Positions 26,972 through 35,515 of a stretch of 64,000 nt of DNA are shown here, one piece after another. Position 1 is the stretch's first letter. Each line of letters opens with the position of its first letter. The DNA comes from Psychrobium sp051201665. Lineage in GTDB: Bacteria > Pseudomonadota > Gammaproteobacteria > Enterobacterales > Psychrobiaceae. Both the position numbers and the translations under genes were made by a program. Under the pieces are notes generated by a model. The model had not been told where the DNA came from and did no database searches. It saw nothing but the letters and a program-made list of their open reading frames with translations. The stretch lies in contig NZ_CP179210.1 of the NCBI RefSeq assembly GCF_051201665.1, positions 1,178,001 through 1,242,000 on the forward strand. The letters are read 5' to 3'.

Positions 26972-28323
26972 TTGATTTACTTCGAAATATTGCTTTTTTT
27001 ATTATTGCTTTGAGCATACTTGTCGCCTTTCATGAATATGGCCATTTTTGGGTGGCGAGAAAATGCGGTGTAATTGTTCAGCGATTCTCAATTGGGTTTG
27101 GTAAGGTATTGTGGCGACGCGTCGGGCGTGATGGCTGCGAATACGTTATTTGTGCAATTCCCTTAGGCGGCTACGTAAAAATGCTTGATGAGCGAGTTGA
27201 AGATGTGCCTGCTAATCAAATTGATGGCGCATTTAATCGCAAGTCAGTGTTCGCTAGAATGGCCATTGTCTCAGCGGGGCCCATCGCCAATTTCATATTT
27301 GCTATTTTTGCGCTGGCTTTAATGTACTTTATTGGTGTTAGTACCGTTAAGCCTGTTATTGGTGAGGTGTCTGCGCACTCTATTGCAAGTCAAGTTAATT
27401 TAAAGAGTGGCCAACAGATAAAATCTATTGATGGCAAATCGGTCGAACATTGGCAGGATGTAAATCATGTTATTGTTGGGCTTATCGGTGAAAAATCATC
27501 GTCGATTGGGGTAGGTCCACTCAATAGTGATGTTGTTACAGTGAAGACGGTAGATTTATCGAATTGGCAGTTTGATCCGCAAAAACAAAGTTCTCTTAGT
27601 TCATGGGGGATTGTGCCTTATCGCCCAAAACCTACATTAACCGTTGCTCAGGTTACAAAAGGCTCAGCAGCAGAGAAAGCTGGTTTGCAAAAAGCGGACG
27701 TATTAATTAGTGCAAATGGTGACAAAATAAGCGATTGGCAGAGCTTTGCAACATTAATTCAACAAAGCCATGGAACTTCCATCGACTTGGTCTATCAAAG
27801 AAACACCCAGCAGCTAAGTAGCAAGCTATTTCCGCAGTTAAAACAGGATAGCCAAGGTAATAATATTGGCTTTGCTGGCATAGCGCCTTATAGTGAGCAA
27901 ACACCTATGAGTCATCGAATAACTCTGGAATATGGCGTTTTTGATTCAATAGTTGTTGGCGTAGAAAAGACATGGGATTTAACCCTGTTAAGCTTTAGCA
28001 TGATAGGAAAACTGGTCACAGGGGATTTATCTGTTAAGAATCTCAGCGGACCGATTTCAATTGCACAAGGCGCAGGACAAAGTGCAGCTTACGGATTAGT
28101 TGCTTTTTTAAGCTTTTTAGCGTTAATCAGCGTTAATTTAGGAATATTTAATCTTTTACCACTGCCAGTGCTTGATGGCGGGCATTTGATGTATTACTTT
28201 ATTGAGCTCTTAACTGGCAAGCCCGTGCCAGAGAAAATACAGGAAGTAGGTTTTCGAATCGGTGGCGCACTTTTGTTTATGCTCATGGGCATAGCGATTT
28301 TTAACGATTTTACCCGCTTGTAA
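26968..28323 (+). CDS. rseP: Site-2 intramembrane zinc protease RseP
   Basis: 451 aa. Cleaves anti-sigma factor RseA in the membrane, releasing sigma E during envelope stress. The HEYGH zinc motif is at residues 22-26 in the first helix, two PDZ-like domains lie at about 115-290, and the LPLPVLDGGHLMYY motif carries the third ligand. Placed directly before bamA, so the stress protease and outer-membrane assembly genes share transcription. Confidence 0.97.
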   Translation: MIDLLRNIAFFIIALSILVAFHEYGHFWVARKCGVIVQRFSIGFGKVLWRRVGRDGCEYVICAIPLGGYVKMLDERVEDVPANQIDGAFNRKSVFARMAIVSAGPIANFIFAIFALALMYFIGVSTVKPVIGEVSAHSIASQVNLKSGQQIKSIDGKSVEHWQDVNHVIVGLIGEKSSSIGVGPLNSDVVTVKTVDLSNWQFDPQKQSSLSSWGIVPYRPKPTLTVAQVTKGSAAEKAGLQKADVLISANGDKISDWQSFATLIQQSHGTSIDLVYQRNTQQLSSKLFPQLKQDSQGNNIGFAGIAPYSEQTPMSHRITLEYGVFDSIVVGVEKTWDLTLLSFSMIGKLVTGDLSVKNLSGPISIAQGAGQSAAYGLVAFLSFLALISVNLGIFNLLPLPVLDGGHLMYYFIELLTGKPVPEKIQEVGFRIGGALLFMLMGIAIFNDFTRL

Positions 28324-28358
28324 GCAAGACGAGAATTTAGGATTATAAAAACAGCATT

Positions 28359-30836
28359 ATGAAGTTTTCAAAACTTTTGGCACCTATTGCCTTATTAGGA
28401 ACAAGTTTTAGTTCCCTAGCCGCTGAACCATTTACAGTAACTGATATTCGTATTCAAGGCTTACAACGTGTTGCTCTTGGCGCTGCGTTATTGAATACAC
28501 CTGTAAAAGTTGGTGATGTCGTTACTGACGCTGATGTCGCGCGCATTATTAAAACACTTTATCGTTCAACTAACTTTGAAGACATTCAAGTATTCCGCGA
28601 TGAAGGAATGCTGGTCATTAAAGTTAAAGAACGTCCAACTATTTCTGCGATTAATTTTGATGGCAATAAAGATCTTAAAGAAGAGCAATTGTCCGAGAGT
28701 TTAACAGGATCTGGAATTAAGCTGGGTGAACCTCTAGATCGTACATTGTTAACGGAAATTGAGAAAGGTCTTGAAGATTTCTATTACAGTGTTGGTAAAT
28801 ACTCAGCGAGTGTTGAGGCCAGTATTACTCCACTTGCTCGAAATCGAATTGAATTGAATTTCAAGTTTAAAGAGGGTGATGCAGCCAGCATTAAACAGAT
28901 TAATCTCGTTGGAAATTCAGTCTTTAGTGATGAAGAATTAAAAGAAACTTTTGAATTATCTGATTATACCGCGTGGTGGAATTTCTTTGGCGAGCAAAAA
29001 TATCAAAAGCAAAAATTGCAAGGTGATATTGAAACGTTAGAGTCTTTTTATAAAGACCGTGGTTACATTCGTTTTAAAGTTGATAGTACACAAGTATCAA
29101 TGACACCGGATAAGAAGGGTCTATATATTGCGCTGAATTTAGATGAAGGTGAAATATATAAAATAAAAGACGTTAATCTAATTGGTGATATTGAAAAGTA
29201 TCGAGAAATTATCGAGCGCTTGATCCCAATGAAAGAAGGCGATACCTACAACGGTGCGGCCGTTACTTTTACGGAAGAGCGTTTATCACGGTTTTTGGGG
29301 AATTATGGTTACGCATTTCCTAAAGTCACCACTTTTCCTGAAATTGATGATGAAACTAAAGAAGTTACCTTAAATCTCAATATTGAGCCTGGCGCTCGAG
29401 TGTATGTTAATGAAATTCGTTTTGTGGGTAATTACGATACGTCTGATGAAGTCTTACGTCGAGAAATGCTTCAACTTGAAGGTAGTTGGCTAAATAATAG
29501 CAAGCTTGAAGGTTCTAAAAACTACCTTAATCGATTAGGTTTCTTTGAAGAAGTTGAAACTGAAGTTATTCCTGTTGCTGGCAGTGACGATCGAGTTGAT
29601 GTTGAAGTTAAGGTGAAAGAAACGCCTTCAGGTTCTTTTAATGCGGCTGTTGGGTACGGTAGTTATGGTGGTTTAAGCCTTCAATTAGGTGTTACGCAAA
29701 ATAACTGGTTGGGTACCGGTAATCGTGTTGGTGTAAACTTTAATACGAATAAGTACCAAAAAAATATAAATATTTCCTACCGAGACCCTTATATAACGCA
29801 TGAAGGCATTAGTGGCGGTGCGAATATTTATTGGTCAGAATATGACGCAGGTAATGCAAACTTGGCGCGTTATAACAATAAATCATACGGTGTTGGCTTC
29901 GATTTAGGGTTCCCAATTAATCCAGTTAGTCGCGTAAGTTTAGGTTTAGCATATAGACATAATGATATTTCTGAATTAAATCAATATGAGCAAGTAAAAC
30001 CGTTTTATGAGGTTTATGGTGGCCGAAATAATGGTGACATTGCATTTGATAATTTTGAAATTTCGGCGGGTTGGAGTCGTACAACACTAAATCGTGCTAG
30101 ATTCCCAACAGAGGGCTCTAATGCAACCTTCAATGGTAAGATGACTATTCCAGGCAGTGAAATACAGTATTTTCGCTTAGCATTTGAATCTCGTCATTAT
30201 TTCCCTCTATCTGATGATCATCGTTACTCATTGATGGGTAAAGTTAAATTAGGTTACGGAAATGGTTACGGTGAAGTTGACGGTAACGATCACTTATTTG
30301 CTTTTAATGAGAACTTTAGAGCAGGTGGGCCTGGATCTTTACGCGGTTTTAAAGCCAATACAGTAGGACCTAAAGCGATCTATTTACAAGGTGGTGGCGA
30401 ACAGGGGTCTGGTAGTCCAATTGATATAATTACAGGTCAATCATCAATTTTATATGGTGACCCTAGCACTATTGCGGTAAGTAACTATAGTGCTATTGGT
30501 GGTAATGCTCAGGCATTAGCGACGTTGGAACTGTTTGTTCCTACGCCATTTGTAGATGAAGGCGCTGGAAGTTCAGTTCGCACAAGTTTGTTTGTTGAAG
30601 GTGGTAACGTGTGGGATACTGAGTTTAACTACGATCGCTATCGTCAACTTGCTGAAACTGAATTTGAAAAAATCTATGATTTCTCAGATCCAAAAGAGTT
30701 TAGAGCGTCTTACGGTATATCTGTTCAATGGTTATCACCAATGGGCCCAATGGTATTTAGCTTGGCAAGACCATTACGTGAAGTTGAAGGCGATCGTTTA
30801 GAAGTATTTTCATTTAATATTGGTACAACATTTTAA
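28359..30836 (+). CDS. bamA: Outer membrane protein assembly factor BamA
   Basis: 825 aa Omp85 protein that folds outer-membrane beta-barrels with the BAM lipoproteins. Signal peptide about residues 1-21 (ending LAAEP), five POTRA domains to about residue 420, then a 16-strand barrel with the GGPGSLRGFKANTVGP lid motif (near 660) and a C-terminal strand ending in FNIGTTF. Length is typical. Starts 35 bases after rseP. Confidence 0.97.
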   Translation: MKFSKLLAPIALLGTSFSSLAAEPFTVTDIRIQGLQRVALGAALLNTPVKVGDVVTDADVARIIKTLYRSTNFEDIQVFRDEGMLVIKVKERPTISAINFDGNKDLKEEQLSESLTGSGIKLGEPLDRTLLTEIEKGLEDFYYSVGKYSASVEASITPLARNRIELNFKFKEGDAASIKQINLVGNSVFSDEELKETFELSDYTAWWNFFGEQKYQKQKLQGDIETLESFYKDRGYIRFKVDSTQVSMTPDKKGLYIALNLDEGEIYKIKDVNLIGDIEKYREIIERLIPMKEGDTYNGAAVTFTEERLSRFLGNYGYAFPKVTTFPEIDDETKEVTLNLNIEPGARVYVNEIRFVGNYDTSDEVLRREMLQLEGSWLNNSKLEGSKNYLNRLGFFEEVETEVIPVAGSDDRVDVEVKVKETPSGSFNAAVGYGSYGGLSLQLGVTQNNWLGTGNRVGVNFNTNKYQKNINISYRDPYITHEGISGGANIYWSEYDAGNANLARYNNKSYGVGFDLGFPINPVSRVSLGLAYRHNDISELNQYEQVKPFYEVYGGRNNGDIAFDNFEISAGWSRTTLNRARFPTEGSNATFNGKMTIPGSEIQYFRLAFESRHYFPLSDDHRYSLMGKVKLGYGNGYGEVDGNDHLFAFNENFRAGGPGSLRGFKANTVGPKAIYLQGGGEQGSGSPIDIITGQSSILYGDPSTIAVSNYSAIGGNAQALATLELFVPTPFVDEGAGSSVRTSLFVEGGNVWDTEFNYDRYRQLAETEFEKIYDFSDPKEFRASYGISVQWLSPMGPMVFSLARPLREVEGDRLEVFSFNIGTTF

Positions 30837-30883
30837 TTATAAAAAATTACTGCACGTTTATGCGGTATTTAAAGGAGAAGGTT

Positions 30884-31402
30884 TTGAAAAAGTTAGCAAC
30901 AGCAGTTACTGCAGCGGCATTATTAGTAGGTACGTCATTTAGCAGTGCAAGTTTTGCATTTGAGCAAAAAATTGGTGTCATTGATATGGGTACTATTTTC
31001 CAAAATTTGCCGCAACGTGAACACTTAAGCCAAAAGTTAGACGTTGAATTTAAAGAGCGTCGTGAATCAGTGCAAGCGCTAGTTAAAAAAATGCAAGATC
31101 TTGCTGAAAAGAGCAAGCGTGATGGTGCATTACTTACTCAACAACAAAAACTTGATATGCAACGTGAAATGGAATCTTTGAAAAGTGATTACCAACTTAA
31201 AGGTAAAGCTTTAGAAGAAGACATGCGTCGCCGCGGTGGTGAAGAGCAAAATAAACTACTATTAGAAGTTCAAAAAGCTGTCAATGAAATCGCAAAATCA
31301 GAAAAGTATGATGTGATTTTACAATCGAATGCAGTTGCTTTTATCACTAAAGAGAATGATATTTCTCAACTAGTTATTAAGAAAGTATCTAAGTCTAAAT
31401 AA
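30884..31402 (+). CDS. skp: Periplasmic chaperone OmpH/Skp
   Basis: Holds unfolded outer-membrane proteins on their way to BamA. The best start is TTG at 30884, which has AAAGGAGAAGG directly before it and gives a 172-aa precursor beginning MKKLATAVTAAALLVGTSFS; an upstream ATG at 30860 has no ribosome site. After the signal peptide come the head strand IGVIDMGTIFQNLPQR, a long charged coiled coil, and the SEKYDVILQSNAV C-terminal strand. One base separates it from lpxD. Confidence 0.93.
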   Translation: MKKLATAVTAAALLVGTSFSSASFAFEQKIGVIDMGTIFQNLPQREHLSQKLDVEFKERRESVQALVKKMQDLAEKSKRDGALLTQQQKLDMQREMESLKSDYQLKGKALEEDMRRRGGEEQNKLLLEVQKAVNEIAKSEKYDVILQSNAVAFITKENDISQLVIKKVSKSK

Positions 31403-31403
31403 C

Positions 31404-32426
31404 ATGGTGAAATTTACGCTCGCTCAGTTAGCGAAAAAGCTTGATGCGACATTACAAGGAGACGGTGATATTACCGTCTCAAGTATAGCGACTCTAAAAT
31501 CTGCTCAATCGGGGCAGATTTCTTTTTTGGCAAATCCTAAATACAAAGAGCAGATTTTCACGGCTCAAGCTAGCGCGATTATTATGCGCCCAGATGATGC
31601 TGCTGATTATTCTGGCAATGCGCTGCTTTTAGATGAACCCTATGTGGGTTATGCAATGCTCGCTAATATCATGGATACAACCCCAAAGCCTGCTCATGGC
31701 ATTAGCCCAATGGCAAATATATCAGATAGCGTAGTTATTGGTGACAATGTATCAATTGGCCCAAATAGCGTTATTGAGGCCGGAGCAAACATCGGCGATG
31801 GCTGTATCATTGGTGCTAATTGCTTTATTGGTGAAAACACCATTTTAAAACCCAATGCTAAGTTGTGGGCAAATGTTGTTATTTATCATAATGTAATTAT
31901 TGGCGCGAATTGTCTTATTCATTCAACTGCCGTAATTGGCGCTGATGGGTTTGGCTTTGCTCCGCATAATGGGCAATGGCACAAAATTCCTCAGCTTGGC
32001 GGTGTTGAAATTGGTGACGGTACAGAAGTTGGCGCTGGTAGTACTATTGACCGTGGCGCTTTAGATCCAACAATTGTTGGCAATGGCTGTATTATTGATG
32101 ACCAAGTACACCTTGGCCACAATGTTGTCGTAGGTAATTATAGTGCGATGGCGGCAAACACTTGTGTTGCCGGCAGTGTTAACATTGGCAATAATTGTAT
32201 TATCGGCGGTGCATGTGCCATTAATGGTCATTTGTCTATTTGTGACGGGGCTACGGTCACAGGGATGAGCATGGTTATTAAGGATATTACTGAAGCTGGT
32301 GTATACTCTTCGGGTATGCCTTCACAAACTAATCGCGAATGGCGCAAAAATGGAGCGCGTTATCGTCAGCTAGACGATATGGCCAAGAGACTTAAAGCCG
32401 TTGAAAAACGACTTAAGCAAGATTAA
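31404..32426 (+). CDS. lpxD: UDP-3-O-acylglucosamine N-acyltransferase
   Basis: Third step of lipid A synthesis. 340 aa with an N-terminal uridine-binding domain (FTLAQLAKKLDATLQGDGD), a left-handed beta-helix of hexapeptide repeats, and the catalytic-His segment QVHLGHNVVVG near residue 235. C-terminal helix ends in KRLKAVEKRLKQ. Starts one base after skp. Confidence 0.97.
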   Translation: MVKFTLAQLAKKLDATLQGDGDITVSSIATLKSAQSGQISFLANPKYKEQIFTAQASAIIMRPDDAADYSGNALLLDEPYVGYAMLANIMDTTPKPAHGISPMANISDSVVIGDNVSIGPNSVIEAGANIGDGCIIGANCFIGENTILKPNAKLWANVVIYHNVIIGANCLIHSTAVIGADGFGFAPHNGQWHKIPQLGGVEIGDGTEVGAGSTIDRGALDPTIVGNGCIIDDQVHLGHNVVVGNYSAMAANTCVAGSVNIGNNCIIGGACAINGHLSICDGATVTGMSMVIKDITEAGVYSSGMPSQTNREWRKNGARYRQLDDMAKRLKAVEKRLKQD

Positions 32427-32453
32427 GTAACTATTTACTCAGGAAGAACTGTT

Positions 32454-32900
32454 TTGTCTAACGAATTATCACCACTAGAAATCAATGAAATCATGGCGCT
32501 TTTGCCTCATCGTTATCCTTTTCTGTTAATTGATAAGGTTATTGATTTTGAAGTAGGAAAATCATTACACGCAGTAAAGAACGTCACTATTAATGAACCA
32601 TTTTTCCAAGGTCATTTTCCAATAAAGCCTATTATGCCTGGTGTATTAATTTTAGAGGCGATGGCACAAGCTACTGGCGTACTTGGTTTTAAAACGATTG
32701 AAAAATCAGATGATACGTTGTATTACTTTGCTGCAATTGATAATGCGCGTTTTAAGCAACCTGTTGTACCAGGTGATGTCGTAAACATTCATGTAGAATA
32801 TTTAAAAGAACGTCGTGGTATTGGCAAGTTTTATTGCGAAGCACGAGTAGACGGTAAGGTAGTTTGTAGCGCAGATCTAATGTGTGCTCGTAAGGACTAA
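32454..32900 (+). CDS. fabZ: 3-hydroxyacyl-ACP dehydratase FabZ
   Basis: Dehydrates 3-hydroxyacyl-ACP in fatty acid elongation and competes with LpxA for hydroxymyristoyl-ACP. 148 aa hot-dog fold. LPHRYPFLLIDKV, the active-site FFQGHFPIKPIMPGVLILEAMAQ and DNARFKQPVVPGD are present. TTG start at 32454 with AGGAAG upstream. Sits between lpxD and lpxA, the conserved order. Confidence 0.97.
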   Translation: MSNELSPLEINEIMALLPHRYPFLLIDKVIDFEVGKSLHAVKNVTINEPFFQGHFPIKPIMPGVLILEAMAQATGVLGFKTIEKSDDTLYYFAAIDNARFKQPVVPGDVVNIHVEYLKERRGIGKFYCEARVDGKVVCSADLMCARKD

Positions 32901-32903
32901 ATT

Positions 32904-33668
32904 GTGATAGATCCCTTAGCTTTTGTACATCCTAATGCAACGCTTGGTAAAAATGTAACCGTTGGCCCTTGGAGTTACATCGGTGCAGAGGTCACGTTAG
33001 GTGATGATTGTATCGTTGAATCTCATGTGGTCATTAAAGGGCCGTCCAACATAGGAAAAGAAAATCACTTTTTCCAATTTTCCTCTGTTGGTGAAGAATG
33101 CCAAGACAAAAAGTTCGCTGGTGAAGATACACAGCTCATTATGGGTGACAGAAATGTAGTTCGTGAAGGTGTAACTATTCATCGAGGAACTGTACAAGAT
33201 AAAGGAATTACACGGATTGGCAGTGATAACTTATTGATGGCCTACGTTCACGTGGCTCATGATTGTATTATTGGCAATAACTGTATTTTGGCCAATAGCG
33301 TTAATCTAGCTGGTCATGTGGTTGTTGGTGATTTCGCGATCATTGGCGGCATGACAGGCGTACATCAGTTTGTAAAAATTGGTGTTCACTGTTTTGTTGG
33401 TGCAACATCTTGGGTTAACCAAGACGTTCCCCCATTTGTGATTTGTGCCGGACAACCCTGTGTACCTCGTGGCATTAACAGTGAAGGCCTTAAACGTCGT
33501 GATTTTAGTAAATCATCTATTTTAGCTATCCGTCGCGGTTTTAAGACTATTTATAAACAGCAATTATCTTTAGAAGACGCCGTTACTGAACTCAACAATT
33601 CTGACGATGAAAATGTTGGATTATTCATTGATTTTATTAACAACTCTGACCGCGGTATTATCCGATAA
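32904..33668 (+). CDS. lpxA: Acyl-ACP--UDP-N-acetylglucosamine O-acyltransferase
   Basis: First step of lipid A synthesis. 254 aa. Hexapeptide beta-helix with the catalytic VHVAHDCIIGNNC, the GHVVVGDFAIIGG segment, VHQFVKIGVHCFVG, and the NSEGLKRRDF substrate region. GTG start at 32904, three bases after the fabZ stop. Confidence 0.97.
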   Translation: MIDPLAFVHPNATLGKNVTVGPWSYIGAEVTLGDDCIVESHVVIKGPSNIGKENHFFQFSSVGEECQDKKFAGEDTQLIMGDRNVVREGVTIHRGTVQDKGITRIGSDNLLMAYVHVAHDCIIGNNCILANSVNLAGHVVVGDFAIIGGMTGVHQFVKIGVHCFVGATSWVNQDVPPFVICAGQPCVPRGINSEGLKRRDFSKSSILAIRRGFKTIYKQQLSLEDAVTELNNSDDENVGLFIDFINNSDRGIIR

Positions 33669-33690
33669 ACAACGACTTTAAGGAGTTGGC

Positions 33691-34860
33691 GTGAGCCATA
33701 TAACCCCTCACACAGACGTTGAGCTTACCCCTATACGCATTGGCATTGTCGCTGGAGAAATCTCCGGCGACATTTTAGGTGCGAGTTTCATCAAGTCTGT
33801 CAAACAACGCTATCCAAACGCTATTTTCGAAGGCATTGGCGGTCCACAAATGATTGAACAAGGTTGTGTTAGCTTGTTCGACATGGAAGAATTATCAGTC
33901 ATGGGACTGGTGGAAGTCTTTAGCCGTCTAAGACGCCTCTTTGCAATCAAGCGTCATTTATTTGAACATTTTACTGCTGATCCACCAGATATTTTTGTTG
34001 GCATTGATGCCCCCGATTTTAATTTGCGCTTAGAGCTTCAGTTAAAAGAAGCTGGGATCAAAACAGTTCAGTACGTGAGTCCATCCATCTGGGCGTGGCG
34101 TCAAAAGCGTATTTTTAAAGTTGCCCAAGCGACAAACTTAGTATTAGCATTGCTGCCATTTGAAAAAGAATTTTACGATAAGTATGACTTTCCATGTGAT
34201 TTTGTAGGTCATACCTTAGCCGACCAAATTCAACCTGACATGTCAAAAGTAGATGCTCGTGAAAGATTATCTTTGCAGCAGGACGTAAAATATCTAGCGC
34301 TAATGCCGGGTAGTAGAGGCAGCGAGTTAAAATATAATAGCCAGATGTATTTAGAGGCGGCATTAAGCCTTAAAGAACGATACCCAGCACTTAATTTCGT
34401 TATTCCATTGGTTAATGAGCAACGTAAATCGCAATTTTTGGCGGCAAAAGCGTTGTATGCTCCCAATCTTGCTATTGAAATTATTGATGGCCAATCAAGA
34501 GATGTGATGGCGGCAAGCGACGTTATTATGTTGGCTTCTGGCACCGCGACATTAGAAGGACTACTAGTTAATCGTCCGATGCTTGTTGTTCACAAAATTC
34601 ATTGGTTAACTTATAAAATATTTAAGCCCATGATGAAAGTGACGCATTATTCGTTACCTAATTTATTAGCGAAAGAAGAGCTTATTGTTGAGTTAATTCA
34701 AGAAGATGCCACTAATGATAATATTGTCAGAGAAGCATCTAAGTTGCTCGATAGTGATAATAAATTAATGCTGAACTCGTTTAGTCAATTACAGCAACTA
34801 CTCAAATGTGATGCGAGTGAACGTGCTGCAGATAGCGTTCTTAAGCTTATTAAGCGTTAA
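33691..34860 (+). CDS. lpxB: Lipid-A-disaccharide synthase
   Basis: Glycosyltransferase of 389 aa that joins UDP-diacylglucosamine and lipid X. AGEISGDILGA near residue 21, the GIGGPQM segment, QYVSPSIWAWRQKR, LPGSRGSELKYN, and ASGTATLEGLL are typical. GTG start at 33691 with AAGGAG upstream. Second to last envelope gene in the operon, followed by rnhB. Confidence 0.97.
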   Translation: MSHITPHTDVELTPIRIGIVAGEISGDILGASFIKSVKQRYPNAIFEGIGGPQMIEQGCVSLFDMEELSVMGLVEVFSRLRRLFAIKRHLFEHFTADPPDIFVGIDAPDFNLRLELQLKEAGIKTVQYVSPSIWAWRQKRIFKVAQATNLVLALLPFEKEFYDKYDFPCDFVGHTLADQIQPDMSKVDARERLSLQQDVKYLALMPGSRGSELKYNSQMYLEAALSLKERYPALNFVIPLVNEQRKSQFLAAKALYAPNLAIEIIDGQSRDVMAASDVIMLASGTATLEGLLVNRPMLVVHKIHWLTYKIFKPMMKVTHYSLPNLLAKEELIVELIQEDATNDNIVREASKLLDSDNKLMLNSFSQLQQLLKCDASERAADSVLKLIKR

Positions 34861-34888
34861 TTGATTTACCCAAATTAAGAAGAAGAAT

Positions 34889-35488
34889 ATGCCTACAGAA
34901 CCTGAATTTATCTTTCCTGATCTTGTTGTTGCCGGTGTCGATGAAGTGGGACGTGGTCCTTTGGTTGGGGATGTTGTTACCGCAGCAGTTATTCTTGATC
35001 CTGCTAAGCCCATTGAAGGGTTAGCCGATTCTAAAAAACTAAGCGATAAGAAGCGAGATGCACTTTACGAGCTTATCGTCGATAATGCGTTAGCATATGC
35101 CGTTGGCCGTGCAAGTCCCGATGAAATTGACGAACTAAATATTCTTCATGCTACGATGCTTGCAATGCAACGCGCGGTAAACGGGCTAGCAATTACGCCG
35201 CAACACGTTTTAATTGATGGCAATCGATGTCCTGCACTACCAATGTCTTGTCAGGCAATCGTAAAAGGTGATGCTAGAGTTGAAGAGATCAGCGCAGCAT
35301 CTATTATTGCTAAGGTCACCCGAGATCGTGAAATGGAAGCACTTGATAGAGAGTTTCCCCAGTTTGGTTTTGCCAAACATAAAGGGTATCCCACCAAATT
35401 TCACATGGAAATGATTGAGCAATTTGGTGTAACCCCTTATCATCGACGTAGTTTTAAACCTGTTAAAGCGGCGCTAAATCTTATTTAA
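34889..35488 (+). CDS. rnhB: Ribonuclease HII
   Basis: Cuts RNA in RNA-DNA hybrids, including single embedded ribonucleotides. 199 aa. GVDEVGRGPLVG carries the first catalytic residues; LIDGNRCP, AASIIAKVTRDREM and GFAKHKGYPTKFHMEM follow. Conserved position between lpxB and dnaE. Confidence 0.96.
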   Translation: MPTEPEFIFPDLVVAGVDEVGRGPLVGDVVTAAVILDPAKPIEGLADSKKLSDKKRDALYELIVDNALAYAVGRASPDEIDELNILHATMLAMQRAVNGLAITPQHVLIDGNRCPALPMSCQAIVKGDARVEEISAASIIAKVTRDREMEALDREFPQFGFAKHKGYPTKFHMEMIEQFGVTPYHRRSFKPVKAALNLI

Positions 35489-35515
35489 AAATGCCGCTGT
35501 TGGTAAGGAAATGTT